This document shows positions 1 through 7,873 of a stretch of DNA of 64,000 bases, in pieces. The notes beneath the pieces are model-generated. The model saw only the letters and a program-made list of their open reading frames with translations, did no database searches and was not told the DNA's origin. This DNA comes from Flammeovirgaceae bacterium (GTDB lineage Bacteria > Bacteroidota > Bacteroidia > Cytophagales > Cyclobacteriaceae). The stretch is from assembly GCA_024638265.1 (NCBI GenBank), contig JAHEKQ010000010.1, positions 1-64,000 on the forward strand. The letters run 5' to 3'. Position numbers and translations under genes: made by a program. Every line of letters starts with the position of its first letter. Position 1 is the first letter of the stretch.

Positions 1-2099
1 AAGAGCGCATCAGCTATGAGGAGAATGATTTCATCCTGGCAGACTCTAATTTCTTCGATGTATTTACGATACCACTATTAAAAGGTACCTCTTCCGGGGC
101 CCTGTCGGCTCCACAATCCATAGTGGTGACAGAGTCCACCGCCCTGCGTTATTTTGGAGATGAAGATCCTATCGGGAAAAGCATTAATTCCGATTTCGGC
201 GAATTTAAGGTCACCGGAGTTTGTGCGGATGTCCCGGAAAACTCCCATTTCGATTTCGACTTTATTGGTTCGCTGAGTACCGTACCGTTCTTTCAGCAGA
301 ATCAAAACTTCGTTGGATTCACCGCTCATATTTACCTGGAACTGGCTCAGGGTGCTGATATTACAGCAACAGAGGCTAAGATTCCGGACCTCGTTGAAAC
401 CTATGCTGCACCACAGATTGAACAGAATCTCAATACCACGTTTGAAGATTATATAAAGGCGGGCAACGGGTATAACTACTCACTTCAGAATATCAAGGAC
501 ATACACCTTGAACCACAGAACTATGAATTTTCCTTCAAGGCGGGAGGTGACCGCAATGATGTCTTTGTTTTCATCTCCATTGCCATCCTGATCCTGGTAA
601 TCGCCTGTATCAACTTTATGAACCTCGCCATTGCCCGATCGACCGAACGGGGCAAGGAAGTGGGTATCCGCAAAACGCTCGGAGGGGAAAAAAGACAACT
701 CGTATTCCAGTTCCTGACCGAATCAGTCATACTGTCCCTGTTTTCACTTATAGTGTCAGTAGCATTGGTTTACCTCACACTACCCTATTTCAACAGCCTG
801 GTTCAAAAAAACCTCGTGCTCAATCTCGACTCGTCGATGGTACTGCCTTTGCTTTTACTTTTCTCTATCCTGGTGGGAGTACTCGCCGGGAGTTATCCCG
901 CATTCGTGCTTTCCTCATTCAAACCCGTAGTGGTCCTGAAAGGAGTGATGAAAAAAGGCAGCTCAGGCTCATGGCTCAGAAACGCACTCGTAGTGCTTCA
1001 GTTCACAATTTCTATCATACTGATCCTAAGCACCCTTGTGATCAATGACCAGATGGAATATATACGGAACAAAGACCTGGGCTTCGACCGCGAGCAAATA
1101 TTCGTGGTCCAGCGATCCGGCGTATTGGGTGAAAATTACGAATCCTTTGTAAACGAGGTGAAGAAAATTCCGGGTGTCCGAAACGCCTCGGGCAGTAACG
1201 CCATCCTTGCAGGCCAGTATTTCGGGATCCAGTTTCAACCCGCAGGGGGCTCCGAAGTCATCACCACCAACGGCATCGTGGTAAACGATAATTTCATTGA
1301 AACCATGGCCCTCGAATTGATTGAGGGCAGGCCTTTTTCCGAAGATTACCACGACTCCCTGGCCGTAATTATAAACGAGGAAACCGCAAAACTCCTTGGC
1401 GGAGATGGAGTATTGGGAAGCAGGCTGGAAACCCAGCTGGGGAATCCCCCCGCCTCCGTTCAACTCGAGATCGTGGGCATCGTGAAAAATTTCCACTATA
1501 TGTCTCTGCGTGATGAGATCAGTCCTTTCGTACTGCTGAGCAACGAAGTGAACGTACAGAACAATCCCAACTTCACCAGCATCAAGATCCAGGGAAATAC
1601 CGAGGAGATCATCGCGGGTATCGAAGGCCTTTGGAGAGAACGCGTACCGGAAGAGCCTTTTAAATTTACCTTCCTCGACAGTGAACTGGACCAGTTGTAC
1701 CAGAATGAGGTAAATACGGGGAAAAGAATTTCGATCTTCTCAATACTCGCCATTATTATCGCCTGTATCGGGCTCTTCGGTTTATCGGCCTATACGGCGG
1801 GTCTGAGGACCAAAGAGATTGGCGTCAGAAAAGTAATGGGGGCTTCCACCGGGAGAGTGGTATTTCTCCTCTCCATGGATTTCACCAAACTCGTCCTTAT
1901 CTCCTTTGTCCTGGCCATCCCCATCGGTTGGTATAGCCTGGACCAGTGGTTGAATAATTTTGTGTATCATACGAACATCGAGATACTTAATATTGTCTGG
2001 GCGGGGGTACTCACCCTGGGAATTGCATGGGTAACCGTAAGCTTCCAGTCCTTCAAGGCAGCTATCGTAAACCCTGTAAAATCGCTAAGAAGTGAATAA
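1..2099 (+). CDS. FtsX-like ABC transporter permease (MacB family), 5' end outside window
   Basis: The reading frame is open from base 3 and its first residues (FILADSNFFDVFTIPLLKG) are typical of the MacB periplasmic core domain, so the gene starts before the window; the first in-window ATG at 123 is internal. A periplasmic part is followed by a membrane segment near 560-630, the FtsX motif ARSTERGKEVGIRKTLGG, further helices, a second periplasmic domain (about 1080-1690) and a second FtsX domain with LRTKEIGVRKVMGAS. This two-FtsX-domain layout with eight expected helices is the usual Bacteroidota permease of about 800 residues. Such proteins work with a MacB-like ATPase in lipoprotein or antimicrobial export or in mechanotransmission; no ATPase is visible here. 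Substrate unknown. The stop at 2097-2099 is followed within 10 bases by a hairpin. Confidence 0.9.
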   Translation, partial: ERISYEENDFILADSNFFDVFTIPLLKGTSSGALSAPQSIVVTESTALRYFGDEDPIGKSINSDFGEFKVTGVCADVPENSHFDFDFIGSLSTVPFFQQNQNFVGFTAHIYLELAQGADITATEAKIPDLVETYAAPQIEQNLNTTFEDYIKAGNGYNYSLQNIKDIHLEPQNYEFSFKAGGDRNDVFVFISIAILILVIACINFMNLAIARSTERGKEVGIRKTLGGEKRQLVFQFLTESVILSLFSLIVSVALVYLTLPYFNSLVQKNLVLNLDSSMVLPLLLLFSILVGVLAGSYPAFVLSSFKPVVVLKGVMKKGSSGSWLRNALVVLQFTISIILILSTLVINDQMEYIRNKDLGFDREQIFVVQRSGVLGENYESFVNEVKKIPGVRNASGSNAILAGQYFGIQFQPAGGSEVITTNGIVVNDNFIETMALELIEGRPFSEDYHDSLAVIINEETAKLLGGDGVLGSRLETQLGNPPASVQLEIVGIVKNFHYMSLRDEISPFVLLSNEVNVQNNPNFTSIKIQGNTEEIIAGIEGLWRERVPEEPFKFTFLDSELDQLYQNEVNTGKRISIFSILAIIIACIGLFGLSAYTAGLRTKEIGVRKVMGASTGRVVFLLSMDFTKLVLISFVLAIPIGWYSLDQWLNNFVYHTNIEILNIVWAGVLTLGIAWVTVSFQSFKAAIVNPVKSLRSE

Positions 2100-2105
2100 A
2101 AAGAA

Positions 2106-2135
2106 AAAGCTGCCCGGGAAGGGCAGCTTTCGTTC
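2106..2135. terminator. Hairpin between convergent permease and hemE
   Basis: A ten-base-pair stem AAAGCTGCCC/GGGCAGCTTT (2106-2115 and 2121-2130) with a five-base loop lies just after the permease stop. On the minus strand it is followed by a T-rich run (CTTTTTCTTTTTATTC), so it looks best as a terminator for hemE transcripts, and as a weaker one for the permease. Confidence 0.6.
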
Positions 2136-2221
2136 AACCTAAACTAAAAATGAACCTATCATCTAGCTGTTAAAAAAACAGTCGGAACCCTCAAAAGGTT
2201 TTGAAAAAAATAATTTTTTTT

Positions 2222-3232
2222 TCAGGAGCCTTTAACCGTGTCTACAAACAGCTTGACTTTAACCGGATCTGTGTCAGGATAGACCCCATGACCGAGGTTC
2301 ACGATGTAGTTCGATTTCCCAAATTCTCCCATCATTTTTCGCGTATGCTGGATGATAGTGTCCTCATCCGCATACAAAACACAGGGATCGAGATTGCCCT
2401 GGAGTGTTTTTGATGGATCGTGGGCCCTGAATTCGTGAATATTCATCTGCCAGTCGAGCCCGATCGTCCGGCAGGGAAGTTCCATGAGGTCCTTCGATGA
2501 ACCGGCAGCGCCTTTAGCAAATACCGTTACCGGTACCTCATCAACTTCTTCCAGTATTCTCCTGATATATTTCAGACCGAAATCCCCGTATTGTTCGGGG
2601 GAAAGTACCCCGGCCCAGCTGTCGAAGAGTTGGATCACATCTGCCCCGGCCTTTATTTGGTTTTTCAGGTACTCTATGGTTGATATGGTGATCTTGTCCA
2701 AAAGTTTCTCTGCTAACCCCGGATCGGAATACAACATCCTCCTCGGCCAGGAAAAGGTCTTGCTCCCACCCCCCTCGGTCATATAGCACATGATGGTCCA
2801 TGGGGCACCGGCAAATCCGATCAGCGGTACCCTTCCATCCAGTTTCTTCTTGGTCAGCCTGATAGCATCATATACATAGTTTAGCTCAAGTCCCGAGCTT
2901 CCCAGCTTATCGATCTCAGCCGCGCTTCTCACCACCCGGGGAAATGAAGGGCCTTTTTTCTCGATCATCTCATAGGGCAGTCCCATTGCTTCGGGAATAA
3001 CCAGGATATCCGAAAAAATGATGGCAGCATCAACATCGAGGATATCGACCGGCTGGATGGTCACTTCCGAAGCGAGTTCGGGAGTTTCGACCAGTTCCTT
3101 GAACCCGCTTAGGGAGTTCCTGATTGCCCGATATTCCGGAAGAATCCTTCCCGCTTGCCTCATCAACCACACCGGCGGCCGTTCGGTAGTTTCACCCCTG
3201 GCGGCCCTCACTAAAAGATCGTTTTGTAACAT
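2222..3232 (-). CDS. hemE: Uroporphyrinogen decarboxylase
   Basis: This 336-residue cytosolic enzyme decarboxylates the four acetate side chains of uroporphyrinogen III to give coproporphyrinogen III in heme synthesis. The N-terminal signature [12 protein letters not shown] is present, as is the second family signature ([17 protein letters not shown], about residues 140-156). The aspartate of [12 protein letters not shown] corresponds to the proton-relaying active-site Asp, and the C-terminal [12 protein letters not shown] motif is conserved. Length is normal for the family. The ATG at 3232 lies five bases after a TATCTTTG promoter box on the minus strand, which fixes the start and suggests a leaderless or near-leaderless mRNA, transcribed separately from the gene upstream (3274-4128). 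Confidence 0.97.
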   Translation of the reverse strand: MLQNDLLVRAARGETTERPPVWLMRQAGRILPEYRAIRNSLSGFKELVETPELASEVTIQPVDILDVDAAIIFSDILVIPEAMGLPYEMIEKKGPSFPRVVRSAAEIDKLGSSGLELNYVYDAIRLTKKKLDGRVPLIGFAGAPWTIMCYMTEGGGSKTFSWPRRMLYSDPGLAEKLLDKITISTIEYLKNQIKAGADVIQLFDSWAGVLSPEQYGDFGLKYIRRILEEVDEVPVTVFAKGAAGSSKDLMELPCRTIGLDWQMNIHEFRAHDPSKTLQGNLDPCVLYADEDTIIQHTRKMMGEFGKSNYIVNLGHGVYPDTDPVKVKLFVDTVKGS

Positions 3233-3237
3233 CGCCG

Positions 3238-3245
3238 CAAAGATA
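3238..3245 (-). promoter_or_regulatory. -7 box TATCTTTG of hemE
   Basis: A perfect match to the Bacteroidota housekeeping -7 element TAnnTTTG, read on the minus strand, ending five bases before the hemE ATG. The -33 region has TTT rather than TTG at 19-base spacing. Confidence 0.6.
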
Positions 3246-3273
3246 GAATTCAGGGCCGGAGCAAAAAAATGAA

Positions 3274-4128
3274 TCAGAAAATATCCCCCGGGGAGGTAAT
3301 GACCTCCAGCAATTCACTCACTTCGGCTTCCTTTTCCTTTTCCCCGGCCTTCTTGTAGGACTGAATGAGGTTTCGGAATACACGCCTGATGATTTCTGCA
3401 TTGCTGCAGGGTTCAAAGAAACTATCGATGGGTTCCATCTTCAATTCCTTGATATAATTCTCAATGTCATCCCGGGAAAAGATCAAGCCCTTGTTATATG
3501 CATTTATATAGAACTGCGGATACTTCGGGTCTTTATAGGTCAGGACAAAGAGATTAGGAAGGTTCACCCCCGATATAGGCAATTTTAATTTCCTGGCAAT
3601 GATCAGGTAGATGATACACAGGGAAATGGGATTGCCTTTTTTGGATTCCAGTACACAGTTTATGTAGGAATTGGAGGGCGAATGGAAATTCTTGAGGTTC
3701 GCGCTGAATTTATAGGTCCAGAAAAGCAGGCCATTCAATATCTTCACCTGGTCGTAGGGGTGCAATCCCTGCTTAAAATTCAGCCATACCTCATAATAGA
3801 CCTGTTCAATGTCCTGCTTGAGCTTTTCCAACTCCAGGTCGGGATACTGGTAAGTCGCCACGGCCCACATCCCCGTGAGCAGGTCCTGGTCCTCCGATTC
3901 ATACCATTCGCGCAACCGGATCTTTACCTGTTCATACTGCAGGAGATGGGTAATGTTCTCAATGCGTTCCTGCACCAGCGGGTTGAAACTTTTCTCCCAT
4001 TCCGACTCCAGGAAAGGCACGATATCGTTGCCGAGACTGAGTATTTTCTCGGTCACCATATCCACCACCTGCGGGTCTTCGTCATCCAAAAGCGAGACCA
4101 GCGCCCTGAATTCCGATTCTTCCATCAT
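3274..4128 (-). CDS. SirB1/transglutaminase-like family protein
   Basis: A 284-residue predicted cytosolic protein. The N-terminal 60 residues look like HEAT-type helices ([19 protein letters not shown]), and the central part (about residues 150-210) has the SirB1-type Transglut_core2 pattern with [19 protein letters not shown] followed by [14 protein letters not shown]. In SirB1 proteins this fold is usually thought not to be a working protease or transglutaminase; the biochemical role is unknown. The ATG overlaps the stop of the carboxylase gene by four bases (ATGA, 4125-4128), so the two are co-transcribed and probably translationally coupled. A functional link to acyl-CoA metabolism is only suggested by the coupling. 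Confidence 0.8.
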   Translation of the reverse strand: MMEESEFRALVSLLDDEDPQVVDMVTEKILSLGNDIVPFLESEWEKSFNPLVQERIENITHLLQYEQVKIRLREWYESEDQDLLTGMWAVATYQYPDLELEKLKQDIEQVYYEVWLNFKQGLHPYDQVKILNGLLFWTYKFSANLKNFHSPSNSYINCVLESKKGNPISLCIIYLIIARKLKLPISGVNLPNLFVLTYKDPKYPQFYINAYNKGLIFSRDDIENYIKELKMEPIDSFFEPCSNAEIIRRVFRNLIQSYKKAGEKEKEAEVSELLEVITSPGDIF

Positions 4129-5750
4129 GTCTGAATTACTCCCACATTAAACTTTTCGATCGGTGCATTATTTACCGCACTCAAACATTTTGCCAGGTAA
4201 TCCCTGGTTTCCGCCGGGTCAATCACCTCATCCACCCACAGCCTGGAGGCCGCATAGGTCGGCTGCATTTCCTCGTTGTACTTGTCGGTGATCTCTTTCA
4301 AAAGCTTTTGTTCTTCTTTCTCCGTAACCTCTTCGCCCATTTTCTTCAGCGTACTCACTTTGATCTGCAGCAAGGTCCTGGCCGCACTCTGTCCACTCAT
4401 GACCGCTATACGCGCCGTGGGCCAGGCGAAGATAAATCGCGGATCGTAGGCTTTGCCACACATGGCATAGTTTCCCGCCCCATATGAATTCCCCACGATC
4501 ACCGTAATTTTCGGGACTGTTGAGTTGGACACGGCATTCACCATTTTGGCACCGTCCTTAATGATCCCGCCTTGCTCGGATTTACTCCCCACCATAAAAC
4601 CCGTCACATCCTGAAGGAAAATGAGCGGAATTTTCCGCTGGTTACAGTTCATGATAAAGCGGGCGGCCTTATCGGCAGAATCGCTGTAGATCACCCCGCC
4701 GACCTGCATTTCTCCTTTCCCCGATTTCACCACCTTGCGCTGGTTGGCCACGATTCCAACCGCCCAGCCATCAATGCGGGCAGTGCCACACAGAATGGTC
4801 TTCCCATATTCCTTTTTGTACTCATCAAACTCAGAACCATCGACCAGGGCCTTGACGAGCTCGAGGGAATCATAAGGCTTGACGGCGTTATCCGGGATGA
4901 TGGTATAGATCTCCTCTTTCTTGATCTTTGGTTTCTTTGCCGATACCCGGGATATCCCCGCTTTTTCACTCTCCCCTATTTTATCGACCAGCGACCGGAT
5001 CCGGTCCAGGGCTTCCTGGTCAGAATTGAACTTATTGTCTGTCACCCCCGATATCTCGCAATGCGTTGTAGCTCCTCCCAGGGTTTCATTATCGATATTT
5101 TCTCCAATCGCCGCCTTTACCAGGTAGGATCCTGCCAGGAAAATACTCCCTGTCTTATCGACAATCAGCGCTTCGTCCGACATGATCGGCAGGTAGGCAC
5201 CCCCTGCCACGCAACTGCCCATAATGGCGGCGATTTGTACGATCCCCATAGACGACATTTTAGCATTATTTCTGAACTGCCGGCCAAAATGCTCCTTATC
5301 CGGGAAGATTTCGTTTTGCATAGGCAGGAACACACCGGCACTGTCCACCAGGTAAATTACCGGGAGTCGGTTTTCCATGGCAATTTCCTGGGCCCGCAGG
5401 TTTTTCTTGGCAGTGATGGGAAACCAGGCCCCTGCTTTTACAGTCGCATCATTGGCCACGATCATGCATTGACGTCCACTAATTTTACCTACTCCGGTAA
5501 CGACGCCTCCCGACGGGCAACCCCCTACATCTTCATACATCCCCTCTCCCACCTGGGTTCCGATCTCCATCCAATCCTTCATATCATCCACCAGGTATTC
5601 TATCCGCTCGCGGGCCGTAAGTTTTCCTTTCTGATGATGGGATTCAATTTTTTTCTTCCCTCCCCCCAGGTGGATCTCTTTTTTTTTCCTCCTGAGATTG
5701 CTCACCAACATCTTGATGGCATCGATATTTTTTTCCTTCTCCAATGACAT
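4125..5750 (-). CDS. Acyl-CoA carboxylase beta subunit, methylcrotonyl-CoA carboxylase type
   Basis: A 541-residue carboxyltransferase that moves carboxyl from biotin to an acyl-CoA. Two crotonase-fold halves are visible: the N-terminal half has [15 protein letters not shown], the VDSAGVFLPMQNEIFPD segment and a GSCVAGGAYLPIMSDEALIV oxyanion region; the C-terminal half has FLQDVTGFMVGSKSEQGG and YGAGNYAMCGKAYDPRF. The DSAGVFLPMQ pattern and length match the leucine-degradation enzyme (MccB) better than propionyl-CoA carboxylase. No biotin carboxylase/biotin carrier subunit is adjacent, which is unusual for mcc loci, so the alpha partner must lie elsewhere. First gene of a minus-strand unit with the SirB1-like gene. 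Substrate assignment is by family resemblance only. Confidence 0.88.
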   Translation of the reverse strand: MSLEKEKNIDAIKMLVSNLRRKKKEIHLGGGKKKIESHHQKGKLTARERIEYLVDDMKDWMEIGTQVGEGMYEDVGGCPSGGVVTGVGKISGRQCMIVANDATVKAGAWFPITAKKNLRAQEIAMENRLPVIYLVDSAGVFLPMQNEIFPDKEHFGRQFRNNAKMSSMGIVQIAAIMGSCVAGGAYLPIMSDEALIVDKTGSIFLAGSYLVKAAIGENIDNETLGGATTHCEISGVTDNKFNSDQEALDRIRSLVDKIGESEKAGISRVSAKKPKIKKEEIYTIIPDNAVKPYDSLELVKALVDGSEFDEYKKEYGKTILCGTARIDGWAVGIVANQRKVVKSGKGEMQVGGVIYSDSADKAARFIMNCNQRKIPLIFLQDVTGFMVGSKSEQGGIIKDGAKMVNAVSNSTVPKITVIVGNSYGAGNYAMCGKAYDPRFIFAWPTARIAVMSGQSAARTLLQIKVSTLKKMGEEVTEKEEQKLLKEITDKYNEEMQPTYAASRLWVDEVIDPAETRDYLAKCLSAVNNAPIEKFNVGVIQT

Positions 5751-5861
5751 GGTTGTAAGATAAGCATGTGGGGAGGAAAAATGAAAACGTAATTTAGGAT
5801 ACAGGAAGAGTATACACTTCAGAGGCGGAGTAAGAATAAAGTCTGCTTTTTGCCAATCACC

Positions 5862-6053
5862 TTCTACCCTTCCACCTTTTCACTTCTCAGATAGATTGAA
5901 CTCTGCATTTTACACTCTGCACTTTTACTTCATAAATTTCACCATAGGGACACAGGGAGCTCAGAGATTCATAGAGTAGTAACTTTTGCCTTTTTACTTT
6001 TTACTTCTCCAATAGATTTACACTCTACACTTTACACTCTGCACTTTTACTTC
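5862..6053. repeat. Two degenerate direct copies of a T/C-rich intergenic repeat
   Basis: Two roughly 70-base copies occur at about 5862-5931 and 5983-6053 (period 121). They share the end TTTACACTCTGCACTTTTACTTC exactly except for a few bases upstream, and both carry a TTCTC..ATAGATT segment. Between them is CCATAGGGACACAGGGAGCTCAGAG, resembling the CACAGAG-type extragenic sequences seen in many bacterial genomes. The second copy runs into the last codons of the MCE gene on the minus strand (stop at 6047-6049). No ORF or RNA gene is evident in 5751-6046. An 18-base stretch (5981-5998) recurs inverted at 57034-57051. Confidence 0.7.
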
Positions 6054-6979
6054 CTAACTCCCTTCGGCTTATCCCTGCCGAGCGGCTTGAAAAAATCCTT
6101 GGGACGGCTGCGCATGTGGATGAGCAGGGAATCGAGGCTGACTAGTGATTTGTTGAGGTTATCATAGAGCGTAGGATCCTCCATGAGCTTTTGAAGGGTG
6201 CCCTCGCTTTCGTTCAGTCGCGCCATAAGGACGCGAATATCCGACAAGAGGAGTGCCGCCGAATCAAGGGTAGGCTGAACGTTTATCGCCTTGAGGGAAT
6301 CGGCCAGCTCGCCATACTTGGCCAGGAGCGGATCCATGTTATCAATCTTTGAATTCAGGTTTTCCACGGTGACTTTATATCCTTCTGTGACCTCGTTCAG
6401 GTTCCTTCGCAATTCCAGGGACATTCTGCGTGCATTCAGCGTGGTCTGTTCCAGGTTATCCACCATGTTGTTGATCTGGTCGCCACTGCCGGTAAACTTG
6501 TCCAGGATGGCATTGATTCGGGCTATGGTGGTCTGCAGGTTGGTGGAAAGGCCAGAGATATTCTCTTCCAATACTGCAGTAATACCGGTACCCAACCTGG
6601 AATTGAGTGTATCAAGAGGTGCCAGGGGTTTGTTAATATCACCGGCCTCAATCAATATCTGTGTATCTCCCAGTAATCCGATATCCAAAATGGCGATGGC
6701 GCCTTCGCCAAGGACGATATCCCCATTTATATCAAGCTCAATGACTACCTTGTTACTATCCGATTGTATGATCTTGACATCGCTTACCCTGCCTACGGAA
6801 TATCCGCTAATAGTCACCGGGTTGGAAACGGTCAATCCCCCAACATTTGAATACTTCGCATAGTACTTTTTGGTGTTCTCGAAGAAATCAATTCCCTTCA
6901 AATAATTATAGCCGATATACAATATGGCTATAGCAGTTACCATAAACAGTCCTACTTTAAATTCCTTGGAGATTTTCAC
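6047..6979 (-). CDS. MCE/MlaD family lipid-transport protein
   Basis: A 310-residue inner-membrane-anchored protein of the MlaD family, which binds phospholipids in the periplasm as part of Mla-type ABC lipid transport. One N-terminal membrane helix (about residues 11-28) is followed by an MCE domain (about 38-112) with YSNVGGLTVSNPVTISGYSVG and LGDTQILIEAG, then a long helical, coiled-coil-like C-terminal half with repeated hydrophobic spacing. A single MCE domain plus coiled coil is normal for Bacteroidota. The start overlaps the amidase stop by four bases (6976-6979), so the two are co-transcribed. MlaE and MlaF homologues are not in the window. Confidence 0.92.
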   Translation of the reverse strand: MKISKEFKVGLFMVTAIAILYIGYNYLKGIDFFENTKKYYAKYSNVGGLTVSNPVTISGYSVGRVSDVKIIQSDSNKVVIELDINGDIVLGEGAIAILDIGLLGDTQILIEAGDINKPLAPLDTLNSRLGTGITAVLEENISGLSTNLQTTIARINAILDKFTGSGDQINNMVDNLEQTTLNARRMSLELRRNLNEVTEGYKVTVENLNSKIDNMDPLLAKYGELADSLKAINVQPTLDSAALLLSDIRVLMARLNESEGTLQKLMEDPTLYDNLNKSLVSLDSLLIHMRSRPKDFFKPLGRDKPKGVRK

Positions 6980-7863
6980 TTATTGGTTGCGTTTAACGAT
7001 TCTAATTCCTCTTTGTAGTCCCTCACGGCCCTGAATATTCCCGATGCCAGCAATGCCTGTCCTCGCTCACTCGCCAGGAACGTCTCCTCTTCCGGGTTGG
7101 TAATATAACCTGTTTCTACGAGAACACTGGGCATGGTGGTTTCCCAAAGTACCCAAAAACCCGCCTGCTTTACTCCGCGGTTCCTTCTTTTAACCCTGTT
7201 GCCGAACTGGTCTTGTATTTTCTGGGCGAGTTTCATACTGCTCTCCAGGAAGGCACTCTGGTATAAGTCAAAAATAATGTAGGATTCGTCGGACTCCGGG
7301 TCAAAGCCCTCGTAGGTCTCCCTGAAATTTTCCTCCTGCATGATTACAGAGTTCTCCCGCATTGCTACCGCGAGGTTATCGTCACTCTTGTGGAGTCCCA
7401 TTACATAGGTTTCGGTGCCATACACCCGCGAATTATTGGGGGGCATCGCATTGACATGAATCGAAATAAACAGGTCTGCCCCAGCATCATTGGCGATCTT
7501 CGCCCTGCCATCCAGTGTAACGAACACATCGGATTTACGCGTATAGATCACTTTAACATCGGGGAGATATTTCTCAATATAGTCGCCAAGCCTCAGGGCG
7601 ATATTGAGAGCAATGGTCTTTTCCCAGGCTACTTTGCCCCGGGTTCCAGAATCTTTTCCCCCGTGCCCGGCGTCGATTACTATGGTTTTTACGGAATAAG
7701 GTGAGTAATTGTGCTCTTCCAGTGGAGAACTGGAAGAATTTAGCAAGATTATTGCTAATGAGAGGACAAGTACTCCAAATCTTGGAATCAAAGTTCCTGA
7801 GTTAATTTTTAACGGGTTAACTTTACGCAATTTTGTGAAAAATTCAGGAAAAGAGAAAGACAC
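6976..7863 (-). CDS. N-acetylmuramoyl-L-alanine amidase (Amidase_3)
   Basis: A zinc amidase that cleaves the bond between MurNAc and L-Ala in peptidoglycan, acting in the periplasm during cell separation. The zinc-ligand motif VIDAGHGGKDSG, the glutamate in WEKTIALNIALRLGD, FISIHVNAMPP with its histidine, and the catalytic-glutamate motif VLVETGYITNPEEE are all present. The short hydrophobic stretch FGVLVLSLAIILL acts as a signal or anchor. The start is uncertain: the frame runs up to 7977, an ATG lies at 7893, GTG at 7863 and TTG at 7830 and 7791. ATG 7893 would overlap the divergent lptD start by 20 bases, so I chose GTG 7863, which does not overlap. Co-transcribed with the downstream MCE gene. 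Confidence 0.88.
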   Translation of the reverse strand: MSFSFPEFFTKLRKVNPLKINSGTLIPRFGVLVLSLAIILLNSSSSPLEEHNYSPYSVKTIVIDAGHGGKDSGTRGKVAWEKTIALNIALRLGDYIEKYLPDVKVIYTRKSDVFVTLDGRAKIANDAGADLFISIHVNAMPPNNSRVYGTETYVMGLHKSDDNLAVAMRENSVIMQEENFRETYEGFDPESDESYIIFDLYQSAFLESSMKLAQKIQDQFGNRVKRRNRGVKQAGFWVLWETTMPSVLVETGYITNPEEETFLASERGQALLASGIFRAVRDYKEELESLNATNK

Positions 7864-7873
7864 GTAAGTTATT

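Noticed and set aside
4572-5747. Open frame of 391 codons on the plus strand, antisense to the carboxylase gene
   Set aside because: It mirrors the conserved carboxylase on the other strand, has no recognisable domains and an unlikely His/Phe/Ile-rich composition; a reading-frame shadow.
5883-6053. Two-copy direct repeat as a minimal CRISPR or tandem array
   Set aside because: Copies are degenerate, T/C-rich and only two, with no cas genes in the window.
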